From: Azolla caroliniana
Lineage: Eukaryota; Polypodiophyta
Assembly (NCBI GenBank): GCA_043228905.1
Contig: JBHGNT010000018.1
Coordinates: 12,896,001-12,960,000 of the forward strand
Direction: 5' to 3'
DNA: 64,000 bases
In this document: in pieces, positions 34,809 to 45,069 of the stretch
Layout of the letters: every line of letters begins with the position of its first letter
How positions within the stretch are numbered: the first letter of the stretch is position 1
Position numbers and translations under genes: made by a program
The notes under the pieces: model-generated
Seen by the model: the letters and a program-made list of their open reading frames with translations, nothing else
What the model was told of the DNA's origin: nothing
The model's database searches: none

Positions 34809-34959
34809 TGTCAGGAATAGTACTAAACAGAGAGAGGATTAGTACTAAACAGAGAGAGAATTAGTACTAGAAAAGGGAAGTACTATTAGTACTAAGAGGA
34901 CGGGACTTCATAAGACTCCCGAGAGCGGAAGAGAGAAGAGGAGAGAGGGAGATAGCGAG

Positions 34960-34962
<3 letters not shown>

Positions 34963-34994
<32 letters not shown>
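34963..34994. repeat. (AG)n microsatellite
   Basis: Pure GA run in the C 3' LTR; a shorter run occurs at the same place in the other LTR (about 39699-39717). Confidence 0.9.
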
Positions 34995-34998
<4 letters not shown>

Positions 34999-35220
34999 GA
35001 TAACAGATTATATATTATAAGAAGAGTAAGTACAAAAGGGCTATGAGGCTAAAGACTAGCGTTGAACCAATTTGGTTCAACATAATGCCTAGTGCCCTCT
35101 TTTATAGTGTTCTCAGGAGTAATCCTGAAGCTTCTAGAATGTTACAGATAAATCTGGAATATACATTAATTTCCTATAATAAAATGTAAATGAAAATAAT
35201 ATTCTACGTATTACAATAGA

Positions 35221-35275
35221 TGATATAAGGGTCAAGAGCTCGACCCATATAACCTAAGGTCATGGGTTCGAGTCT
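35221..35275 (+). promoter_or_regulatory. tRNA-like module in C 3' LTR, antisense to element
   Basis: Box A-like TGATATAAGGG (35221-35231) and box B GGTTCGAGTCT (35265-35275), spaced 44; box B differs from consensus only at its last base. The partner LTR has the same pair. Confidence 0.5.
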
Positions 35276-35290
35276 TGCCATATCATGACA

Positions 35291-38200
35291 CTATCCCGAT
35301 CTCCAATGTTAAAACTAGATGGAAGTCGATGACGATCCGCGTAGACCTTGTGTGTTTGTTAAGCTTGCTGGAGATGAGTAGATAAATCCACTTGTATCTT
35401 GCGTAACTGCTCAAAACGATCCTCCGCGCAAGGATTTGTGGACACCTCTGGGGTTTCAAGTACACTCCACCGAGGGTGACATCCTGTATAAGCATAAAAT
35501 GGCGTAACTTTAGTCGATGCGTGGATAGAGTTATTATAGGCAAATTCGGCGAAGTGGAGAATATCTGCCCAGTTATCCTGATGATAGTTGAGAAAGCACC
35601 GCAGATACTACTCCAGCGTTTGATTTGTTCGTTCGGCTTGGCCGTCGGTTTGTGGGTGGTAGCCGGAGGAGAGGTTACAAGTGACCTTGAGCATTTTAAA
35701 AAGGTGCTTCCAGAATTTTGACACAAACTGGGGTCCACGGTCGCTGACGATACTATCGGGAAGTCCATGATGCCGACATACTTCACGCATGACAATTTTG
35801 GCGGTGTCTTCACTGGAGATTTCCTTAGTACATGGCAAGAAATGAGCCATCTTCGTATATCGATCTACTACTGTTAGAATCGCATTGAACCCCTTAGAGA
35901 CTGGAAGATCTGTGATGAAGTCTAGAGCAATGGATTGACACGACTTGCTTGGAATTGTTAATGGTTCTAATAAACCATATGGATGATGCCTTGGCATTTT
36001 CGCTCTGCAACATGTATCACAAGTCCGAACAAAATCTTTGACAAATTGTCGCATACGGGGCAACCAAAATGATCGTTGTACTAAATCGAATGTTTTAGTA
36101 CTACCAAAATGCCCACCTGTATATGTGTCGTGACAATTTTGTACTACTCGAAGGCAGCAAGAACCATTAGGAACATACAAAAGTTCTTTAAAGAAGAGCA
36201 ATCCATCATGGTATTTGAATTGCCGATAGTCTGTACCTGGTGGTGGCAACTGTGAACATGACACTCGAGAGGGATCAATTTCTACTAGTATAGCTTGGGC
36301 GAAAGCATCTGTCTTCAAGTCTGCACGTATGATATTGATAACGTGGGAATCCATGGGCATGCCAAAAACCTGTGTTGCTTGCAGTCGTGCCGGTCCCAAG
36401 ATTACATGCTTTTGGTTATTGAAAGCTAGCTCGCCGGGACGCGGTGTTAGATACGAACGCTGTGATAATGCATCTGCCTTCCCTTGGTGCTTCCCCGGAC
36501 GATATGTAATTTTGAAGTCGAAAGGTGTGAGGAAGTGGGCCCACCGAGCTTGATGTCGATTTAACACACGAGCATCCTGAAAGTAGGCAAGGTTTTTATG
36601 GTCACTGAATATGGTGACTTGATGAGAGGATCCCTCTAAAAAATGCCTCCATTGCATAAACAAGTCCACCATTGCCAATAGCTCCTTATAATGAATTTCA
36701 TAGTTGATTTCGGTGGCATCAAACTTGCATGAGTGAAAAGCCACAGGATGTAGCTTCTCATCGTTACCCCGTTGTGACAGAATGCTCCCCAAAGCGAAAT
36801 CCGATGCGTCAGCTTCGATAATGAATGGTTTTTCCGGATCGACATGAGCTAGAATTGGAGCCGATGTAAATTCCTTTTTAAGACTCTCGAAAGCCATATC
36901 TGCTTCTTCAGACCAAATGAATGATTGTCCCTTCCTGCTAAGCTGTGTGAGAGGCAGAACGAGTTTTGAGTAATCTTGTATAAACTTCCGGTAAAAATTG
37001 GCAAAGCCTAAAAAGCATTGCACATCCCGCACTGAGCGCAGAGTCTGCCATTTTACCACCATCTTGACCTTAGCTGGGTCCATGGAGATGCCTTTTGATG
37101 AAATGACGTAGTCGAGAAATTCTACCTGGTTGCACCCGAAACTAGATTTTTCTAGCTTTGCGTAAAGACCATGTTCTCGAAGTCGTTTTAATACTAACAG
37201 TACATGAAAATCATGCTCTTCTTCGGTCTTTAAATAAACCAGTAGATCATCCAAGTAGATGATTAGACACACATCCAAGAGATTTCGAAATATATCATTT
37301 GCCATGTGTTGGAAGACTGCTGGCGCATTAGTGAGGCCGAACGACATGACCGTATACTCGAAGTACCCATATCTAGTGCGGAACGCGGTCTTCCATTCAT
37401 CTCCTAGTCGGATCCGTACGAGGTTATAGGCCCCATAAGTAGATCTTTATGGAGAACCTGGCACCATTGATCCATTCTAAAAGACTTGAGATAAGGGGAA
37501 GTGCATACCTATTGCGGATTGTAACTTTATTCAAGCCACGGTAATCTACTACTAGACGAAGTGAGCCATCCTTTTTCTTGACGAAGAAAATGGGTGCATC
37601 GGCTAGAGATTTCAAATGTCGAATGAATCCATTCTCCAAATTCTCCTCTCTATAGGCTTGAAGGATTTCTAGCTCGGTTGGTGACAAATTGTAGATTGGT
37701 CCCCATGGTGGCTCTTTCCCTAGTTGTAAATCGATGGGGCAATCATATGGTTGATGGTGAGGAAGCGTATTGGCTCGTACTTTATCGAATACATCGGCAT
37801 AATGATGATACTTTTTTGGAAGTTGAACGGTGGACTCCTCTTTAATGGTGTCGGAGGGTTTTAGTGATATTGGGAAGAGAAACATTTCTTCCTTGCGTCC
37901 TTCTTCCTGCAACTGATGTAGTGAAATAGTGGAATTCTTCTGAGTAGATCCTCGGGTTTGTCGACACTGGATTTCTCTTGTTCTCCAATCTATGTCTGGG
38001 TTATGTAACTCGAACCATGGTAATCCCAAAACGATGGGATGTTCTGGGATACTAATAATGTTAAATGATACTACATATGCTAAGTTATCTAGGACAATAT
38101 TAATGGGTTCTGACTCTTCTATGATATTTCCGGAAGCAATGGGACGACCATCAATGACGACTACAGAGGCTGGACACAGGAGTTTTCTAAGAGATATCTG

Positions 38201-38380
38201 ATGAGCTTGGGCAAAATTCCAATCCATAAAGCAAGAATTAGCTCCAGAGTCTAGAAGTTCTAAGACATGTACTGGAGGGGTACTTTTAGTACTAATTGTT
38301 ACTTGGGCTATGAACATATTGCTAACTTGCTTAGAGGGAATGGAACCACTAATGGACTTCACAGATCTAGGGCTATCCAA
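35291..38380 (-). pseudogene. C pol: protease, RT, RNase H, integrase lacking its C-terminal domain
   Basis: Frame 38380-37424 holds the protease (LELLDSGANSCFMDW) and the start of RT (DAPIFFVKKKDGSLRLVVDY, RGLNKVTIRNRYALPL). A frameshift near 37430 leads to the 579-codon frame 37347-35608. That frame has SFGLTNAPAVFQHM and the catalytic IIYLDDLLVY, then RNase H (IIEADASDFALG, FSDHKNLAYF, GKADALSQRS). Integrase follows with the HHCC finger (HDTYTGGHFG...TCDTCC) and core (ALDFITDLP, VSDRGPQFVS, PQTDGQAERTNQTLE). After TAG 35606-35608 the frame goes on to FNIGDR and runs directly into the polypurine tract, so the C-terminal domain, and any chromodomain, is missing. Confidence 0.88.
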
Positions 38381-38759
38381 CCAAACGGCTCCTATTTTGG
38401 TTGGACTTAGTCGTTTAACTCTTCTTCTAACTGACTAAGGACATCAAATTTGTTCGCTAGATCTAGGCTATTAGTACTATTAGTACTATCAGATATCCCT
38501 ACTGTAATAGGCTATGGTTTAGTACAATTAGAACTAGCAACTATTTGGTTTACCTGTCTTCTTGGCCTATGGGGACAATTTATTGCAATGTTCGGCGTCG
38601 CTGCTTTTCTTCTTCGGATAATGGCCCTTGACGACGTGTAGTGTCAATCTCTATCAGAATTGGAGTATTCACTGGAGGCGCATTATAGGAGTCCCTCGGT
38701 AAAGGTTTTGCTACCATTGAGGCGTAGGTGGGCTCTGATCTTGCCCTTGGCATCTGTAG

Positions 38760-39473
38760 CTATCGTTCCGAACGTCGCTCAAAGAGGCGGTTGTCACATC
38801 TCACCACACGACTGATTGCTTTTGTTAAGGACTTTGGTTCTTCAAGGAAGGTCAAGAGTAAATCCTTGACATCATTGCGTAAACCATAAAGAAATTGCTC
38901 CATCAATGCTTGATGGCAGCGGCGAGTAGGTGGAAATCTGCAGTGTATGCGGAGGCTGGACAGTCTCCTTATGCTGTTAGTATCTCCAAAGCATGCTTTA
39001 AACTCACCTATAAACTCTTCAAAGTTGTTGAGTAATGGAGACTCCTTTTCCAACAGTGGAGCGAACCATGCCAACGCTGAGCCACTTAACAACGTCCCTA
39101 CTAAACCCACTCGTGATGCATCGGTAGGATATCGGGAAGGATGCATTTGAATAACTAATTATACCTGATTAAGGAACCCTCTAAACTGCGATCGTGTTCC
39201 ATCGAACTTCGTGGGAAGGCCAATCTTGGGTTCCTTATGAATCCCTTGTGTTCCGCGGCCTTGTTGTTGCATCGCTACAATGGTTGATTCGAGTTGTTGC
39301 ATGCGTAATGCAAGTTCCCCATGTTATTGTTGCGTTTGCTACTTTTCTAAGGAGATTTGTTGAAGATCCCCTAGCAACCGTTGATTTTCTTGTTCCAAAG
39401 CAAGGAACTTCTCTTTCAAGCATTGAAACTCTGAGAAAACAGATTGATATTCCTCAGCGCTAACAGTGGCCAT
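38760..39473 (-). pseudogene. C gag
   Basis: ATG at 39473 (MATVSAEEYQSVFSEFQ), 71 bases after the 5' LTR, then a coiled-coil-like stretch rich in Q, E and L. After stops the retrotransposon gag core follows in 39146-38760: ALAWFAPLLEKESPLLNNF, EFKACFGDTN, QALMEQFLYGLRNDVKDLLL. No zinc knuckle is seen in the decayed stretch 38381-38760 that links it to the protease. Confidence 0.78.
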
Positions 39474-39544
39474 GGGATGAAAAGAAAAGAGGAATAAGAG
39501 ATTAGTATGAAGGGAGAGAGACAGAAGGGCAAATTGGTTCTAAC

Positions 39545-40014
39545 TGTCAGGAATAGTACTAAAGAGAGAGAGGATTAGTACTAAACAGAGAGAGAATTAG
39601 TACTAGAGAAGGGAAGTACTATTAGTACTAAGAGGACGGGACTGTGTAAGACTCCCGATAGAGGAAAAGAGAAGAGGAGAGAGAGAGATAACGAGGACGA
39701 GAGAGAGAGAGAGAGAGATGATGATAATAGATTATATATTATAAGAAGAGTAAGTACAAAAGGGCTATGAGGCTAAAGACTGGCATTGAACCAATTTGGT
39801 TCAACATAATGCCTAGTGCCCTCTTTTATAGTGTTCTCAGGAGAAATCCTGAAGCTTCTAGAATGTTCCAGATAAATCTGGAATATACATTAATTTCCTA
39901 TAATAAAATGTAAATGAAAATAATATCCTACGTATTACAATAGATGATATAAGGGTCAAGAGCTCGACCCATATAACCTAAGGTCATGGGTTCGAGTCTT
40001 GCCATATCATGACA
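39545..40014 (-). repeat. C 5' LTR
   Basis: 470 bp, near-copy of 34809-35290 with a shorter AG run. Contains the same tRNA-like pair: TGATATAAGGG at 39945-39955 and GGTTCGAGTCT at 39989-39999. Confidence 0.9.
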
Positions 40015-40019
40015 CTCAC

Positions 40020-42180
40020 CGCCAATAACCAGATCATCTTGTATAGGATGATGACAATTGAGCTTCTAGAGTCATTTCGTACATAGAGGGAGTTGTCGGA
40101 TTTCGACCATGTACACCTCCTCTTCTAATTCATCTTGAAGAAAGGTGTTCTTGACGTCCATTTGGTGGAGGTGCCACCCTTTTGCCGTGGCAGGTGCGAT
40201 CACGGTCCACACCGTCGTCATCTTTGTCTCCGGGGCAAAGGTCTCTTCATAGTCGACTCCATGTGTTTGTGCGTATCCTTTGCCTACGAGTTGAGCTTTG
40301 TAGCGGTTGACTGAGCCATCGGCATTATACTTCACCTTTTAGATCCATCTGCAGCCAATTGCCTTCTTGTGTGGTGAGTGGGGAATGAGATCCCATGTCT
40401 CATTTTTGGAGAGTGCTTGCATCTCCTCATTCATCGCTTCAACCCATCTGGGGTCCTTCGCGGCTTCGGAAAACATTTCCGGCTCTCGTACAATCACTAC
40501 ATTCATCATAAAAGCATAATGATACGCCACATACACATCGTAGCCGAATCAGCTTATTGGGTTCTTTTCTTGGGTGGATTGGCGAAGCTTCTCATTTGCG
40601 GATACTAAGGCTTTCTTCGCTCCATTTGTCTGGATGTCGAGGCCTCGAACTCACTATCAAGGGAGTGAGTCGACTCGATTTTGATTTGATCTTCGTATTC
40701 CAGCATTTTGGCCTTCCCTTTGTCCAGCTTCGAACTCGGCCGAGATATGCTTTGATCGCTCGGGGGCTCTTGTGGCCCACTAAGCCTTGTTGTAATCGGA
40801 CTTTCTTTGAACATGTGTTTGAAATGATCTCCTTCTTCTATCTCTTGTTTGGTGGATTCCGGGTCGACTGGAAATGGTTCGGGAGGATTCGGCTCGGGTT
40901 CGTACCATGATGCCGATTCGTTGAAGACTACATCTCGACTCACACGAGCATTCTGAGTCGAGGGGTTAGAGCACTTGTACCCCTTTTGCTCCAGTGAGTA
41001 TCCTACGAGGATACATTTCCTCAACTTCAAGTTGAGCTTTTGTCGCTTCTCGTCGGGGATGTGGATCTATGCAATGGAGCCCAATATACGAACATGTGAT
41101 AGATCCGACTTCCTTCTCGAAAAACTTCTCGTGCGGGGTAACCTCATGCACTTCGGATGTCGTGCACCGATTCATGAGGTAGATGGCAATATTCCCTGCT
41201 ACAGCTCAATATCACTTTAGCAAGTGGTTTTCGTTCATCATGGCCCATGCTACTTCGAGGATATTGCCGATTCTTTCATTCGGCTACTCCGTTTTGTTAT
41301 GGTGTATGTCGACACGAAAACGCTCGCCGAATTCCTTCTTTCCATACAAATGCCAAAAATTCATCGAAGATGTACTCCTTGCCTCCATCTGACCAAAGAC
41401 ATCGTACATGTCGACCCGTGGCTTTCTCTACTTCATTCTTAAAATTTTGGAAGTGTCCAAACACTTCGTTCTCTTGCCGCATGGGGTAGATCTAGGTGTG
41501 CCTGGAGAAGTCGTCGATGAAGGCCATGTAGTATCGGCATCCGCCGAATGTAGCCGTCTGCCCCGGACCCCATACATCGGAATGAATTACGTTGAGTACG
41601 CCTTTGCTCATGTTCCTCTCCTTCAGAAACAGGTGCCGATGTTGCTTGCCGAATTGGCAGGCGGCATAGACGCCTTCAATCTCTTTATCTTTGAATGTCG
41701 GGAGCCCGATGACTACTCCTTTCAATTGCATCGCCTTGAGCTTTTGAAGCTTGATATGGCCAATCCGCTTATGCCATAGCTCTATGTTGTAATCAACTTT
41801 AATGCCTTTTGCAACCATGGCCGATTTCATCTCGTGCGAGTCGAGAATGAACATTCGGCGCTCTCTTCATCCGTGAGTGATGAGTTGACCCTCTTTCTCG
41901 ATGAAGCAACTGCTTTGATTAAATTGAACTTGCATCCCTTGCTCAACAATATGGCCGACGGAGACCATTTTTTTGGTAATGGTTGGTGCATGCAAGAAAT
42001 TCTTAATATAAGTTTGCTTACCTTCTTTACCGAATGGAACATTGTCGATTTGCTGAATCGGATGAGTAGTGTCATCTCCGGTTTCGACATAGTTGGGTCG
42101 GTCCGGATCTCGAAGTTCTCGGAACCATTCTTGATGAGACATCATATGGTTCAAGGCACCGGAGTCGATGAACCATACGT
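40020..42180 (-). pseudogene. copia-3 protease, integrase, linker, RT N-terminal half
   Basis: Minus strand from the A5 insertion point. Protease NVWFIDSGALNHMMSHQEWF (42177-42118) is followed by pre-integrase ELWHKRIGHIKLQKLKAM and the zinc-finger cysteines YAACQFGKQHR (41780-41640). The integrase core reads IHSDVWGPGQTATFGGCRYY, FIDDFSRHT and LWSDGGKEYIF (41620-41297), then the GYSLEQKGYKCSNPSTQNAR block and acidic linker (41030-40605). RT begins MNEEMQALSKNETWDLIPHS and KGYAQTHGVDYEETFAP, QMDVKNTFLQDELEEEVYM, ending at the C insertion. It shares the copia-1 architecture. Frameshifts and stops throughout. Confidence 0.83.
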
Positions 42181-42899
42181 TGTCGTGAAGAAAACCGCCC
42201 ACAAGAGGAATCGGAGGAACAAGGCGTGGGAAACGGCTCTACACACACACGCGCGCCAAGAAGTACCTAAGGACGAAGTAGGTACATACGAGGATCCGAG
42301 GTGGGTAGATTCGGTTGGTATGCAGTTAATGCCAAACGGCCTCTTGACGGGTTATAAAAGGAAGAGGAAGAATAGAAGTGCATCATCTCCCGCGGAGAGG
42401 ACGAAGTGCTGCCGAACCGATTTCGGAGCTTCTCTCTCACTCCTGCTCTCTCTGTCTTCTGCTCCATCGCGTACCTGTGCAGGTTTCGAGGAGGCTTGCG
42501 CTGTTCCGTGGAACGCCCCGAGTGCGTCCTGCAGCACCTCCGACCTGTTTTCCCTTTCTGTGCGTCGCGGCATACAGGGATCGGCAGCTGTTCGCCGCCC
42601 TGTTCGTTTCCGTTAGTATCTACTTTGTGCCCCACCGTGGGTTGTAATACTTTAGTCTGTTATTTTCTTGCATTCATAAGTACATATCTCTCGTTGTTGC
42701 GTCCATCTGCGTCGGCGTTTTTTTTTGTGATCTCTGTTTGTTGGGCCGTATCCCTGTGCAATCGTCGGTCCGGCGCAATCGGATCTTCGGTTCTGTGTAA
42801 TCGGGTCTCTCTCTCTTACTCCTCTCTCTCTTGCTCTTCGGTTCGAGACCCCCGTGGTCCCTCCTCCTTTCTACACGCAAGGGCGTAGTAACCCCGACA
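42181..42899 (+). repeat. A5 5' LTR
   Basis: 719 bp, TGTCGTGAAGAAAACC...GTAACCCCGACA. TATA candidate ttataaaagg at 42351. It lacks the tRNA-like module and the CATGCATG block seen in A1-A3, so its promoter belongs to another LTR subtype although the coding region is family A. Confidence 0.93.
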
Positions 42900-42902
42900 T
42901 CT

Positions 42903-42922
42903 TGGTGAACCCGACGTGAAAG
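42903..42922 (+). other. A5 primer-binding site
   Basis: TGGTGAACCCGACGTGAAAG, three bases after the LTR. Its complement would be a tRNA 3' end ...GGGTTCACCA; I do not recognise the tRNA. The conservation runs on into AGGCGGCAG. Confidence 0.8.
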
Positions 42923-42942
42923 AGGCGGCAGAAGAGTAGGAA

Positions 42943-45069
42943 ATGAAGGGGGCGGATCTTGCAGAGGCCATGGCTTCGGCCGTGGATCGGATAGTAAGCG
43001 CGCGCGAGGGCACCGGCGCCCTCGATAGAGCTATTGAGGCGGTCGTCGGAACGATCGGTCGATTCACCGGAAAAGATGCCACGAAGTACCTGGCGTCCTA
43101 CGGTGCGGAAATGTTAATGCGCGACATTCCGGAAGACAGGCGTCTGGCCGGTTTTCCCCGAGTGGCGATGCCGAGCATCCACGCGGAGGTGCTCGAGGTG
43201 CGGGCGGAGAGCCGTACCTGGGAGGAGTTCGAAGGTCGGCTCCTGGAAAAATACGGACTGGACGACGCGCTCCGGCTTTCGAAGCGAAGCTTCATGGAGT
43301 GGGTGGAGTCTCCCGGGAAAGGAAGGAATGCGTCGGCACTCCTCCGGGAGTTCGAGGAGAACTTCGCGCGCCTTTCGGCGCTTGACAGGATGGTCCTGGA
43401 TACAAGCCGGGTCCTGCTGTTCGTCAAATCGGTTGACGAGAGGGATCGGAGTCACGTGGGCGCCCTGCTAGAAACCGAAGATGGGCTGACAGCCGACTGG
43501 GCGGCGGTCAAGAGAGCCTGCGGCCGTTTCGACAAACGGCGAGAATGGGAGGATGACAGAGCAACCGGGTCGGGCTCAGTCGCGGCGAGGAAACTCGAGC
43601 CGGCGCAGCCGGTGCGAAGGGAAGAGACTCGGGAGTGGCTGGAATCCGGTTCGGCTCCGACCGGCGTGATCGGAGGCTCGACTGGAGGAGCTGCGTTGGA
43701 GGAACTGACGAGGGCGATAAAAGACCTCCAAATCGCACAAGCCCGCAGAGAAGGCGGAGGACCTGCTCGTGACCGACGGCCGGCGGCAGGGAACAGGTGC
43801 ATGTGGTGCGACGAGGTCGGCCACATCCGAAAAGACTGCGGCGATTTCGCAGAGGCGCTGAGGAACCGGGTGGTGTACCTATGGGAAGGCCGGGTTCACG
43901 CCAACGACACGAGAAGGGCCCTAAACCGAAACGACGGGCGAGGCGGAATGAAGAGGTTGATGGAAGAGGCGGCGGCCCGACATGCGGAAACCGTCCACTA
44001 CTCGGCGTCGGCCGGCATTCGAGTCGGGGGCGGCGAGGCCCGAAAGGAAAGCAAAGCCGGATTCTGGCCGACGATGCTAGAAGGCCTTGCCGGTGCAGGG
44101 CTTAAAAGGGAGGAATCGGACCGTGCGGAGAAACGGGTACGGGAGATGACCGGGTGGAGCGACCCGGTCGAGGAAAAGACGGGCTTCGTGGAAGCCGCTT
44201 GCCGGAACTACGAGGCTCTGGTAGAAGAGAAGCGGGTGGGGAAACCCGGGACGACCGGGCCCTCACAACGATACGAGACCCGGTCCGGGCCACGACGGGA
44301 CGAAGCCGGCGGGGCCGGTACGCAAGATAAACCCCAGAAGGGCGGATACCGTCTGGGGACGGAGATAGAAAGAACCACGGACTTACGAAAGGTCCTGGAG
44401 GAACGGATCCTCGACAGCAAGGTAGAGCTGTCGCTACGGGAGGTGCTGGGAATCGCCAAGAAGGAGTTCCACGACTCCATCGTGGACTTGGTGAAACGGA
44501 AGAGGCTGTCAACGGAGACAGAACCGGAAAGACCGGTGGAAGTGCGGACGACGCACCTGGACGACATGGCGCTGGAAGACGAGTGGGCGGAGAGCCACTA
44601 TTCGCGGCCACACTGGGCCCGAGCGACCACGGAAACCCCGGTAAAGATCGGCGATGTCCAGGAACCGGTAGTAGCTTTGGTGGACCACGGATCGGAAATC
44701 AACCTGATGTCCATGGACTTCTATAAGAAGGGCAAATGGCCGATCAACACCAAGCACGGGTGGAAGATAAGGGCGGCGACGCGCGCCACCGAGGAACTTC
44801 ACGGGGCCTGCCCGAATGTACGGGTCAAGATCGGCGATGTCGAGATAGACCAGCACTTCTTCGTGCAGGAGTCGTCATCGCACCCCGTCATACTGGGAGA
44901 GCCGTACATCACGGCGGCTCGAATGGAGACCAAGGTGCTGGACAACGGTTCGGCCTATGCGCGGGTCAAGAGCCAGGACGGGCGCCATTCGGTCCAGTTT
45001 TTGACGGTTAGGCCGAACCACGAGCGTAACCGCAACTCCCTCGGTTCCGATAACCGGGAGGATTTTTAG
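42943..45069 (+). CDS. A5 gag-protease polyprotein (708 aa)
   Basis: First ATG after the primer site and open throughout. Residues 1 to about 220 form the gag capsid region, with DATKYLASYGAEMLMRDIPE and TWEEFEGRLLEKYGL, seen in all A and B copies. A CCHC zinc knuckle CMWCDEVGHIRKDC is at residues 286-299. A charged linker follows, including TDLRKVLEERILDSKVELSL. The aspartic protease has VVALVDHGSEINLMS, with D581-H582-G583 in place of the usual D(S/T)G. Then come QHFFVQESSSHPVILGEPYI and RMETKVLDNGSAYARVK, a layout I recall from fungal-type gypsy proteases. The protein would package RNA and mature the polyprotein. It ends at TAG 45067 within GGATTTTTAG, where pol overlaps one base back. DHG is also present in A1, A2, A4 and A6, so it is a family trait. 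Confidence 0.92.
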   Translation: MKGADLAEAMASAVDRIVSAREGTGALDRAIEAVVGTIGRFTGKDATKYLASYGAEMLMRDIPEDRRLAGFPRVAMPSIHAEVLEVRAESRTWEEFEGRLLEKYGLDDALRLSKRSFMEWVESPGKGRNASALLREFEENFARLSALDRMVLDTSRVLLFVKSVDERDRSHVGALLETEDGLTADWAAVKRACGRFDKRREWEDDRATGSGSVAARKLEPAQPVRREETREWLESGSAPTGVIGGSTGGAALEELTRAIKDLQIAQARREGGGPARDRRPAAGNRCMWCDEVGHIRKDCGDFAEALRNRVVYLWEGRVHANDTRRALNRNDGRGGMKRLMEEAAARHAETVHYSASAGIRVGGGEARKESKAGFWPTMLEGLAGAGLKREESDRAEKRVREMTGWSDPVEEKTGFVEAACRNYEALVEEKRVGKPGTTGPSQRYETRSGPRRDEAGGAGTQDKPQKGGYRLGTEIERTTDLRKVLEERILDSKVELSLREVLGIAKKEFHDSIVDLVKRKRLSTETEPERPVEVRTTHLDDMALEDEWAESHYSRPHWARATTETPVKIGDVQEPVVALVDHGSEINLMSMDFYKKGKWPINTKHGWKIRAATRATEELHGACPNVRVKIGDVEIDQHFFVQESSSHPVILGEPYITAARMETKVLDNGSAYARVKSQDGRHSVQFLTVRPNHERNRNSLGSDNREDF
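45060..45069 (+). promoter_or_regulatory. Putative -1 ribosomal frameshift site at gag-protease/pol junction
   Basis: GGATTTTTAG. The gag frame reads GAT TTT TAG and the pol frame GGA TTT TTA GAG. A Phe-tRNA on TTT (45064-45066) can move back one base and still pair with TTT (45063-45065), bypassing the stop. No ATG opens pol before 45205, while the pol frame is open right through this overlap. A GC-rich stretch that can pair (ggggccgc...ccccggggaaacccc, 45088-45123) follows. The site is preserved in A1 and, slightly altered, in A2, A3, A4 and B2. Confidence 0.6.

Larger units (their letters stand above)
34809..35290 (-). repeat. C 3' LTR
   Basis: 482 bp with tagtacta repeats and an AG microsatellite (34963-34994) near its left end, a tRNA-like box pair near its right end (35221-35275), and the minus-strand polypurine stretch GGAGATCGGGATAG right of it (35291-35304). 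Confidence 0.9.
34809..40014 (-). mobile_element. C, Ty3/gypsy element with YLDD, inserted in copia-3 RT
   Basis: LTRs 34809-35290 (3') and 39545-40014 (5'), termini TGTCAGGAAT...ATCATGACA on the plus strand. The 5-bp target duplication ctcac (34804-34808 and 40015-40019) is perfect. Internally it has gag, protease, RT, RNase H and integrase on the minus strand. Unlike A and B it has canonical DSG protease and YLDD RT, and a 5-bp rather than 4-bp duplication. Confidence 0.92.

Noticed and set aside
42378-42888. Reading frames up to 160 codons inside the A5 LTRs
   Set aside because: They occur identically in both LTRs, in GC-rich sequence, on both strands and without any recognisable domain; treated as chance.
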